Source of the DNA: Kitasatospora phosalacinea
GTDB taxonomy: Bacteria > Actinomycetota > Actinomycetes > Streptomycetales > Streptomycetaceae
NCBI RefSeq assembly: GCF_000717185.1
Contig: NZ_JNYE01000099.1
Span: forward strand, 1 to 29,457
Direction of reading: 5' to 3'
Length of the DNA: 29,457 nucleotides
In this document: in pieces, positions 16,253-22,313 of the stretch
How the letters are laid out: every line of letters begins with the position of its first letter
Position numbering within the stretch: position 1 is the stretch's first letter
Notes under the pieces: model-generated
Database searches by the model: none
The model's input: only the letters and a program-made list of their open reading frames with translations
Told to the model about the DNA's origin: nothing
Position numbers and translations under genes: made by a program

Positions 16253-16957
16253 GTGACACCGTCAGCGGCTGCGCTGAACTTCCGCTCCGCCGTGCCGCCG
16301 CACACCTGGCAGGACCTGATCGAGCGGGGACGCAGACGCATCTTCCCGCGGGGAACGAGGCTGTTGCGACAGGGCGAGTCGTCGGAATCCGTGATCGCCC
16401 TGGTCGAGGGGCAGGTGCGGGTGACGCGCATCGGCGAGGCCGGTGACGAACTGGTCCTGATGCTGCGCGGGCCGGGGGAGGTCCTGGGGGAGATGGGCGC
16501 CCTGGCCGGGCGGCTGCGTTCGGCGAGCGTGACGGCGGCCCAGCGCTGCGTGGGCGTGGTCCTGCCCGCCCACGCCTTCCGCGGATACGTGGACCGCCAC
16601 GAACTCCGGGACGTGATCTACCGGTTGACCGTCGAACGGCTGCACCGGCAGGAGCGGCTGCAGGTCGGGCTGCGGAACCCCAGCCCGGTGGTCCGGATCG
16701 CGATCGTGCTCGGCATGCTGGCCGAGGAACTGGGGCGGACCGAGGGCCCTGCAGTGGCGCTGGACCTGGGAGTGGCCAGGGTCGAACTGGCCGCCATGGC
16801 CAGGATGGGGCGCTCCTCCGCCGTGGCGGCGCTGAGCAGCCTCCAGGAGGCCGGGATCGTCTCGTCCGGCAGGCGCCGTCTCGTCGTCACTGATCCGGCA
16901 CGGCTGGCAGCCGCGGCCCGGGGCGAGCCGTACGCGCCGGTGCCCGGCCGGGTGTGA
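16253..16957 (+). CDS. Crp/Fnr-family regulator with cyclic-nucleotide pocket
   Basis: 234 residues from the GTG at 16253. Residues about 18-110 form a cNMP-binding beta-roll: TFPRG-like RRIFPRGTRLLRQGE, then the phosphate-binding cassette GEMGALAGRLRSASVTA, which keeps Glu80, Arg89 and Ser90 at the positions of E. coli CRP Glu72, Arg82 and Ser83. A dimer helix follows (about 115-140), and a winged helix-turn-helix lies at about 176-212 (RVELAAMARMGRSSAVAALS). Retention of the cassette suggests it binds a cyclic nucleotide. It lies 109 bp upstream of a cyclase-like gene in the same direction, so it probably senses that enzyme's product or controls the operon. The start is uncertain: ATG 16004 has a better ribosome-binding site but gives an 83-residue extension of weak coding character. 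Confidence 0.85.
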   Translation: MTPSAAALNFRSAVPPHTWQDLIERGRRRIFPRGTRLLRQGESSESVIALVEGQVRVTRIGEAGDELVLMLRGPGEVLGEMGALAGRLRSASVTAAQRCVGVVLPAHAFRGYVDRHELRDVIYRLTVERLHRQERLQVGLRNPSPVVRIAIVLGMLAEELGRTEGPAVALDLGVARVELAAMARMGRSSAVAALSSLQEAGIVSSGRRRLVVTDPARLAAAARGEPYAPVPGRV

Positions 16958-16968
16958 CCCGGCGCACA
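16953..16968. promoter_or_regulatory. CRP-like binding site
   Basis: TGTGA-CCCGGC-GCACA matches the classical CRP consensus TGTGA-N6-TCACA at nine of ten positions. It overlaps the stop codon of the Crp-family gene and lies about 100 bases before the cyclase-like operon. It also forms part of a 7-bp inverted repeat (16950-16956 with 16965-16971). Confidence 0.45.
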
Positions 16969-16973
16969 CCCGC

Positions 16974-16993
16974 ACCGTCCAGCGGTGGACGGT
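16974..16993. promoter_or_regulatory. Perfect 20-bp palindrome before the cyclase-like operon
   Basis: ACCGTCCAGCGGTGGACGGT has 8-bp arms and a 4-base centre. It lies between the Crp-family gene and the GTG of the next gene. It could be an operator or a terminator hairpin of the regulator gene; the absence of a T-run leaves this open. Confidence 0.5.
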
Positions 16994-17066
16994 CCCGGCG
17001 GGCCGACTCCACGAGGGTGGCTGCTGCCGCGATGCGCGGCACCGGACACGACGAGAGGGGACCCAC

Positions 17067-17855
17067 GTGCTGCCGTCCTGGGAACTGCTGTGGCCCTACC
17101 GGGCCGTACTCGCGGTCGACGCACGGAACTTCGGAACGCTGACCAGCCGGGAGATGCAGCAGGTCAACGCGGACATCCAGCGCCTGCTCGCGCGGGCGCT
17201 GAACAGCATCAACGTCAGTGCCCACTGGGAGTACCGGAGCTTCGGCCAGCACACCGGGGACGGCTACGTCGCCGGTGTGGACCCGGAGATCCTCCCCGCC
17301 CTGGTCGGCTGCTTCCCCAGCGCCCTGCACGAGGAGCTGACGAAGCGTCGGGCCGAGCGCCCGCACGAGCGTCCGCTGCAACTGCGGGCCAGCATCCACG
17401 TCGGGCCGCTGCCGAGCAGCGGGCTCGGTGAACCGATGGTGCACACCCACCGGCTGCTGGACGACCCGGTGCTGAGGGAACTGCTGGCGCGGGCCAACCC
17501 GGAGATCACCAACACCGTGGTGATCATCTCCCAGCGGGTCCACGAGGACGTCTTCCAGAGCGGCTGCATCGGCGGCAGCGCCCTGGCCGGGCAGTTCGCC
17601 CCGCACCTGGTGAAGGTGAAGGCCTTCGAGCAGCCCGCCTGGGTGCACGTCCCCGGAATCGACTGGCGCCTCGCGGACCCCGCCGTCTTCGGCACGGGGG
17701 CCGACGAGCCGGACCCCGGACCGTCCCCGGCCGGGACGGGCGGCGGCTCGCCGCAGCCGGTCGGAGGCGGCGGGGTCGGGCCGGTGTTCAACCAGCACGG
17801 CCAGAAGAGCGTCCAGGCGGTGGACCTGACGGTGCACGGGTCGGTGATCCGGTGA
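17067..17855 (+). CDS. Class III nucleotide-cyclase-like protein with C-terminal shared motif
   Basis: 262 residues. Residues about 11-195 look like a class III cyclase homology domain: YRAVLAVDARNFG with Asp18 as first metal ligand, GQHTGDGYVAG with Asp65 as second, LQLRASIHVGPL, then GEPMVHTHRLLDDP with Arg129 at the transition-state arginine position, and TVVIISQRVHEDV. The usual Asn before that Arg seems to be His, and the substrate-selecting Lys is absent. So it may make a non-standard cyclic nucleotide or only bind nucleotides. A Pro/Gly linker (about 205-237) leads to GPVFNQHGQKSVQA (238-251), also found in the next protein. GTG start with GAGAGGGG six bases ahead; its stop overlaps the next start by 4 bp. 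No membrane segment. Confidence 0.75.
   Translation: MLPSWELLWPYRAVLAVDARNFGTLTSREMQQVNADIQRLLARALNSINVSAHWEYRSFGQHTGDGYVAGVDPEILPALVGCFPSALHEELTKRRAERPHERPLQLRASIHVGPLPSSGLGEPMVHTHRLLDDPVLRELLARANPEITNTVVIISQRVHEDVFQSGCIGGSALAGQFAPHLVKVKAFEQPAWVHVPGIDWRLADPAVFGTGADEPDPGPSPAGTGGGSPQPVGGGGVGPVFNQHGQKSVQAVDLTVHGSVIR
17751..17819 (+). repeat. 69-bp direct repeat, copy A
   Basis: It encodes the PQPVG-linker-GPVFNQ motif at the C-terminus of the cyclase-like protein. It matches 17999-18067 at 57 of 69 positions by my count, without gaps. Confidence 0.85.
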
Positions 17856-19939
17856 ACGGCTCCGGACCGGACGAGCCCGGGCAGCTCGGGCCGCAGCACC
17901 CCGGCCCCGTGCCCCCGCCGACGTCGGCGGCTCCGGTCGGACCTGCCGCGGCTCAGCCGCAGCCGCTGGTACCCCGCACCGACGGGCCCGAACCGCTGCC
18001 GCAGCCGGTCGGGCCCGGCTCGACCGGGCCGGTGTTCAACCAGAGCGGCGAGAAAGGCGTCCAGGCGTACAACTACAACCTCTACCTGCACGGCGACTAC
18101 GTGGCTCGCAACGAGGTGCCGCCCACCGACCCCGAACTGCGGGCCGCCGCGGACGACCGGTTCGTGCCGCCACGGAACGCCGAGCAGTGGAAGGCCGCGC
18201 ACGAGGCCGCCGCGGAGTCCGGTGTGGTCGTGCTGAACGCCCCGGCGGGGACCGGGCGGCGCACGCAGGCGCTGCGGCTGCTCCGGGACCTGGGCGTGCG
18301 GCGCTTGGAGGAACTGGTCCCGGAGTGGTCCAAGGTCTCCACCGGGCCGCTGCCGAAGGACGGGGGCTGCGGGTTCGTCCTCGACCTCTCCAGCCCGTCC
18401 GGTGCCTTCGAGGACCGCTTCGCCGACCGGCTGGCTGCTCACGGCCGGGAACTGCGCGCCATGGACTCCTGCCTGGTGGTGCTGACCACGCCGGACGACT
18501 GGGACGGCAAGCTGGCGGACGGGACGGCCGGGTTCACCGTGTGGCCGGAATCCCCCGACGCCCGGCCGCTGGTCCGGGCCGAACTCCGGGCCAGGGGAGC
18601 GTCCGACCGCGTCAACTGGCTGGACGAGGCGGCGCTGAAGGCCGTGTGGTCCGGGAATCCGCCGGTCGGAGAAGTCCGGCGGCTGGCCGACCTGGTGGCG
18701 AAGGCGGCGAACCGCGACGAACTCGCCGAGAAGGTAGGCGAGTTCACCAACTGGCCGACCGTCGTGGACGGGCTCCTGCAGAAGGGCGAGGCGGCCGGCC
18801 CCGACGCGGTGCTGGCGATCCGGGCGACGGTGTGGGCCGGTGCCCTGCTCGACGGGGCACGACGCAGTTCGGTGCTCCGGGCCGGGGACATGCTGCAGGA
18901 GCGGCTCGGACGGGAACGCTCGCCGATCCAGGTGCTCTCGGACGCGACCGGTGCGAGCAGGCTCCGCGCGGCGGGCCTCGAATCCGACGGCGAACGGGTC
19001 CACCACGCCACCCGCAACCCGGGCCTCGCCATGGCGATCCTGCGCAACCTCTGCACCGAGTTCCCGAACCAGCAGGACGAGATCCGGGGCTGGGCCGTCG
19101 CGGTGGTCAGCGACCGGAACATCCCCGAAGCCGACGCCCGCATCGCCGCGCGGACGCTGCGGAACCTCGCGGTGGAACGGCGGGACCGGGCCGTCCTGGA
19201 CGCACTGGCAGAGGCCCCGCCCAGTCGGCGCCCCCTCACGGTGGAGACCTTCACCGAGGCGGCGGGTGACCCCGAGATCGGCCGCTACCTCCAGGCCAGG
19301 CTGCTCCAGTGGGTCAGCAACAGCAGGACCGACGAGAACAAGGTCGACATGGCGATCGAGCTCTGCGGCGGGGCCTGGGGGCAGCGGCACCCGCTGCTGG
19401 CCCTCACCCGGTTGAACAAGGCGGCCGGGCGCAAGGAACGGGAACTCGGGACGGAGCAGGTGCGCCGGGCCTTCCGGAACCTGGTGACGGCGCGGCCGGA
19501 GGAGGTGCGCACGGCGCTCCGGCAGTGGCTCAAGGACCCCAAGGTGTGGTCCGACCCCAAGCTGGAGCGGCAGGTGCTCGCTTCCTTCCTCGCAGTCATC
19601 AGCAGCGACGAGGGGGCCGACCTGGTCCTGGCGGAGGCCCGCGACCCGGCCGCCCGGGCCCTGGTCGTCAAGGCCTGGCAGGGACTGCTGACCCTGGAGG
19701 ACGGCGAAGAACCCGGACTCGACCAACTGCGGCGCTGGAGCGACCGGTTCGAGCAGCACGACGCCCACCGGGACGCCGTGCAGGCCCTGTTCGTCGATGT
19801 CCTCGCACCGCGCGGGTACCGGGCCTTCTTCGACCGGGTGCTGATCGACGGGAGCGGAGCCGTCAACCCGTTCTGGCGCGAAACCCTGCGGCGGACCGGC
19901 GAGAGCGTCGAACCGTCGGAGGAGACCGGCGCGCCATGA
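17852..19939 (+). CDS. STAND-like protein with degenerate P-loop and helical repeats
   Basis: 695 residues. A Pro-rich N-terminus (1-55) carries GPVFNQSGEKGVQA (59-72), nearly the same motif as at the end of the previous protein, then a Tyr/Asn-rich strand (YNYNLYLHGDYV). A P-loop-like segment follows, NAPAGTGRRTQALRLL (129-144), in which the Walker A Lys is Arg136 and the next Ser/Thr is Arg137. Walker B is GFVLDLS (Asp178), and SCLVVLTTPDDW looks like sensor 1. The rest (about 240-680) is alpha-helical and Leu/Ala/Arg-rich, like HEAT/ARM-type repeats. This resembles inactivated STAND receptors; nucleotide binding without hydrolysis is possible. GTG start and ATG of the next gene overlap stops by 4 bp, so it is translationally coupled on both sides. 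Confidence 0.75.
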   Translation: MNGSGPDEPGQLGPQHPGPVPPPTSAAPVGPAAAQPQPLVPRTDGPEPLPQPVGPGSTGPVFNQSGEKGVQAYNYNLYLHGDYVARNEVPPTDPELRAAADDRFVPPRNAEQWKAAHEAAAESGVVVLNAPAGTGRRTQALRLLRDLGVRRLEELVPEWSKVSTGPLPKDGGCGFVLDLSSPSGAFEDRFADRLAAHGRELRAMDSCLVVLTTPDDWDGKLADGTAGFTVWPESPDARPLVRAELRARGASDRVNWLDEAALKAVWSGNPPVGEVRRLADLVAKAANRDELAEKVGEFTNWPTVVDGLLQKGEAAGPDAVLAIRATVWAGALLDGARRSSVLRAGDMLQERLGRERSPIQVLSDATGASRLRAAGLESDGERVHHATRNPGLAMAILRNLCTEFPNQQDEIRGWAVAVVSDRNIPEADARIAARTLRNLAVERRDRAVLDALAEAPPSRRPLTVETFTEAAGDPEIGRYLQARLLQWVSNSRTDENKVDMAIELCGGAWGQRHPLLALTRLNKAAGRKERELGTEQVRRAFRNLVTARPEEVRTALRQWLKDPKVWSDPKLERQVLASFLAVISSDEGADLVLAEARDPAARALVVKAWQGLLTLEDGEEPGLDQLRRWSDRFEQHDAHRDAVQALFVDVLAPRGYRAFFDRVLIDGSGAVNPFWRETLRRTGESVEPSEETGAP
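17999..18067 (+). repeat. 69-bp direct repeat, copy B
   Basis: Second copy of the motif cassette, 248 bp after copy A, encoding PQPVG-linker-GPVFNQSGEKGVQA near the N-terminus of the STAND-like protein. Confidence 0.85.
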
Positions 19940-20760
19940 TCCTCGGCGGTGTCGGCCCCCGGTGGGGCCGCGAGCGCGGACGGGTGCGCAGCCAGTGGCC
20001 GACCGGGCTCCCCGGCGTCGGCTTCCGGGTGCACGGCGTCATCGCCCTCCGGCTCCCGCGCGGGAACCGGGGGGAGCGTGCGGCCGCCGCGGCGGCCGCA
20101 CGGCTCGCACTGGAACGGCAGGGACGGACGATCGCGGCGCGGCACCGGCCGGACGAACTGGAGGTCGCCCGGTTGGAGGTCGCCAGGCAGACCGTGCGGT
20201 GGCGCGCCCTGGAAGAGGGCGGGGACGGAGGCCACTGGAAGGCGCGGCTCACGTTGTCGCTCGGGAAGGAGGACGGGGCCAGGTCCCAGGCGTACCTGGA
20301 CTCCCTCCGGGCCGCCCGCCTGCGGGCGGAGCAGGAGCAGGTGGGGCGGGACGTGTTCCAGGAGGAGGTGCTCGCCACCCCGGACGCCGCACGCGTCTGG
20401 TGGCTGCTCACCCACACCGGCGCCGCCCCGCGACCCGACTGGAAGGAGTTCCGGGAGCACATCCTCCCGCTCGTCGGCGGCGGTGACGACGCGCAGTCCA
20501 GGACGGACCGGTTCGTGCACGGGTTCGCCCGGTTCTGGGACCACCTGGGCGCCGACCCCGGTCAGCGCGTCCGGTTCATGGAAGTCGTGGACCAGGTCCT
20601 GGCCCGCATGGGGTGGCCGGCCCTCGAGAACTGGGGACTCCCGCCGGAACCCGGGCCCGAGGTCGACCCCGGGCCCGAGGTCGAACCCGAACCCGAACCC
20701 GGGCCCGGGCCCGGCTCCGCACGCCGGGCGCGGAGCGGCGGGAAGGGGGCGGCGGGATGA
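19936..20760 (+). CDS. Unrecognised operon protein with acidic Pro-rich tail
   Basis: 274 residues, starting at ATG 19936, which overlaps the previous stop (ATGA). The N-terminal third is basic and beta-rich (GVGFRVHGVIALRLPRG); an Ala/Arg-rich helical region follows, with RLALERQGRTIAARHRPDEL and LDSLRAARLRAEQEQVG as probable coiled coil. A compact helical end (WWLLTHTGAAPRPDWKEF, RFMEVVDQVLARMGW) precedes a tail of EPGPEVDPGPEVEPEPE type, coded by tandem DNA repeats (20647-20712). No signal peptide or membrane helix. I do not recognise the family. Its place in a coupled four-gene unit suggests a partner or adaptor of the STAND-like protein. Confidence 0.65.
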   Translation: MILGGVGPRWGRERGRVRSQWPTGLPGVGFRVHGVIALRLPRGNRGERAAAAAAARLALERQGRTIAARHRPDELEVARLEVARQTVRWRALEEGGDGGHWKARLTLSLGKEDGARSQAYLDSLRAARLRAEQEQVGRDVFQEEVLATPDAARVWWLLTHTGAAPRPDWKEFREHILPLVGGGDDAQSRTDRFVHGFARFWDHLGADPGQRVRFMEVVDQVLARMGWPALENWGLPPEPGPEVDPGPEVEPEPEPGPGPGSARRARSGGKGAAG

Positions 20761-20981
20761 GGGCGTCCGCGTGGCGGTGGCTGCTCTCCCCGCTGACGAG
20801 CCTGCTGGCCGTGCGGATCCGGATCGCGGAGCCGAACCGGATCTCCTTCGACGAGGCCTGGCAGTACGCCCGGGTGCAGCTGCGTCCCGACGAACTGGAG
20901 TACCGGTGGCACCGGCGGCGCGGGAGCCCCCGCGGGGGCGGGGCTCAGGCCGGGTCGCCGGGGGCGGGGACGCCGCTGTAG
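20757..20981 (+). CDS. Small terminal protein of the operon
   Basis: 74 residues, starting at ATG 20757 in another 4-bp ATGA overlap. MRASAWRWLLSPLTSLLAVR is amphipathic or weakly membrane-seeking; RIRIAEPNRISFDEAWQYAR and LRPDELEYRWHRRR follow. The last 12 codons overlap the 3' end of the convergent cupin gene and cross a GC palindrome (20926-20939), so the true C-terminus may be accidental read-through of a shorter conserved core. I do not recognise it. Coupling to the upstream gene is the main support. Confidence 0.55.
   Translation: MRASAWRWLLSPLTSLLAVRIRIAEPNRISFDEAWQYARVQLRPDELEYRWHRRRGSPRGGGAQAGSPGAGTPL
20926..20939. terminator. GC palindrome, possible cupin terminator
   Basis: GCCCCCGCGGGGGC is a perfect 14-bp palindrome six bases past the cupin stop codon in the cupin's reading direction. 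It lies inside the 3' end of the convergent small gene. Confidence 0.35.
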
Positions 20982-21286
20982 GCCGGGGCGAAGAGGACCA
21001 GGGCGACCAGGTCCTCGGTGATGTCGTGGAAGCGGTGCTCCTCCCGGGCCGGGACGAAGAGGGAGGTGCCGGGACCGACCTCGATGGTGCGGCCGCCGGA
21101 GGTGAACCGGGCGCGGCCGCGGGTGACCACGTAGACCTCGTCCTGGAGGTGGGGTGACTGCTCGTCGGCGGAGCCCGCGGGGAGCGAGTAGGTGCCGAAG
21201 CTCAGCGCGGGCACGCTCAGGTGCTCCGCGTAGTCGGGCGAACCGTCCGGGCCGGGGCGGAAGTGGCCGCTGTCGATGATCTCCAT
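20945..21286 (-). CDS. Small single-domain cupin protein
   Basis: A 113-residue cupin. The first cupin motif appears as PHLQDEVYVVTRGRARF (His and Glu ligands; the usual second His is replaced), and the second as PGTSLFVPAREEHRFHDI (His ligand). A mononuclear metal is likely bound in the beta-barrel. Such proteins include small dioxygenases, isomerases and sugar-binding sensors; no specific substrate is visible. The ATG at 21286 has GAGGA nine bases ahead. Its 3' end overlaps the convergent operon protein by 37 bp, and its 5' end overlaps a possible small upstream gene on the same strand. Confidence 0.8.
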   Translation of the reverse strand: MEIIDSGHFRPGPDGSPDYAEHLSVPALSFGTYSLPAGSADEQSPHLQDEVYVVTRGRARFTSGGRTIEVGPGTSLFVPAREEHRFHDITEDLVALVLFAPAYSGVPAPGDPA

Positions 21287-21537
21287 GGTGGCCGATCCTC
21301 GCACGGCGGGTCGCCCCGGGGGAGGGGGCGTCGGGGAAGCGCGAGGAGGGCCTCGGCCGGATCCCCCGTCACCAGGGCGGGGGCGAGCTGCTCGCGCAGG
21401 GCCGGCGGGTGCCGGAGCAGGCGCGAAACCAAGCGGGTGGGCAGGTCCTCCTGGACCGCCGGCGCGCCGAGTTCGAGATCCGGGTCCGGAACCGGGTCCG
21501 TGGACCGCAGGGTGGAGCGGCCGACGGGCCCGCTCAA
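21217..21537 (-). CDS. Possible small protein upstream of and overlapping the cupin gene
   Basis: A 106-residue frame from TTG 21537. It has markedly higher third-position GC than the other minus-strand frame I tallied here, and a protein-like helical stretch (LPTRLVSRLLRHPPALREQL, then APALVTGDPAEALLALPRR). It overlaps the first 70 bases of the cupin gene in another frame. No ribosome-binding site is visible before the TTG, so either it is leaderless, the start is wrong, or this is a decayed 3' gene end. I do not recognise it. Confidence 0.35.
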   Translation of the reverse strand: MSGPVGRSTLRSTDPVPDPDLELGAPAVQEDLPTRLVSRLLRHPPALREQLAPALVTGDPAEALLALPRRPLPRGDPPCEDRPPWRSSTAATSAPARTVRPTTRST

Positions 21538-21603
21538 GGGACGGGGCGGCGCGGGGTGTTGACGGGGGGATAGCACCGGGCGCGCGGCCGGTAGGTTCGG
21601 CGG

Positions 21604-22254
21604 GTGGACACGGGAGGGCCGCCGGGCGGCGGTGCGCGGATGGGCGCGGACGAGGTGGAGGCGCGCTGGGCCGGGGCCTGGCGGCCCGAGCAGGTCGCGG
21701 GGCGGCTGGCGGGGTTCGCCGCACCCTGGTGCGTGGCGGCGGGCTGGGCGCTGGACCTGTTCCTCGGCGGGCAGCCGCGGGCGCACGGCGACCTGGAGGT
21801 CGCCGTGCCGGCCGGGGCGTTCGGGGAACTGCGCGCTTGCTTTCCCGAGTTGGCGTTCGACGCCGTCGGCTGGGGCCGGACCTGGCCCGACGCCGGGCCC
21901 GCGGTGCTGGCGGCGACCCGGCAGACCTGGGCGCGCGACCCGGCGAGCGGGCAGTACCGCTTCGACGTGTTCCGCGAACCGCACGAGGGCGGGACGTGGA
22001 TCTGTCGGCGCGACGAGCGCCTGCGGCTGCCGTACCCCGAGACGGTCGAGCGGACCGCCGGGGGCATCCCCTACCTGCGGCCCGAACTGGTGCTGCTGTT
22101 CAAGGCGAAGGCCGCCCGGGACAAGGACCGGGCCGACTTCGCCCGCGCCCTGCCCCGGCTGGACGCCGGACGCCGCCGGACGCTGGCCCGCTGGCTGCGC
22201 GACGCGCACCCCGGGCACGAGTGGCTGTCGGCGCTGGAGCAGCCGGGGCGGTAG
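21604..22254 (+). CDS. Nucleotidyltransferase-fold protein, aminoglycoside adenylyltransferase-like
   Basis: 216 residues. WCVAAGWALDLFLGGQPRAHGDLEVAV (42-68) matches the minimal nucleotidyltransferase signature seen in ANT(2'')-like proteins: a G-W-x-x-D segment (Gly47, Asp51) followed by R-x-H-x-D-x-E (Arg59, His61, Asp63, Glu65) holding the metal. A later YLRPELVLLFKAKAARDKDR segment is also typical. The family includes antibiotic-adenylylating enzymes and many of unknown substrate; resistance is not implied here. GTG 21604 lies six bases after a TAGGTT element, which would suit a leaderless transcript; ATG 21640 is an alternative. The distant ends of the fold look complete. Confidence 0.75.
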   Translation: MDTGGPPGGGARMGADEVEARWAGAWRPEQVAGRLAGFAAPWCVAAGWALDLFLGGQPRAHGDLEVAVPAGAFGELRACFPELAFDAVGWGRTWPDAGPAVLAATRQTWARDPASGQYRFDVFREPHEGGTWICRRDERLRLPYPETVERTAGGIPYLRPELVLLFKAKAARDKDRADFARALPRLDAGRRRTLARWLRDAHPGHEWLSALEQPGR

Positions 22255-22271
22255 CGGGGGCGGTACCGGGG

Positions 22272-22299
22272 CCCCGGCCGGGTGGGGGGCCGGCCGGGG
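22272..22299. terminator. Bidirectional terminator hairpin
   Basis: CCCCGGCC (22272-22279) pairs with GGCCGGGG (22292-22299) around a 12-base loop, between the convergent nucleotidyltransferase and hydrolase-fusion genes. Confidence 0.55.
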
Positions 22300-22313
22300 A
22301 GGGTGGGGCGCCG

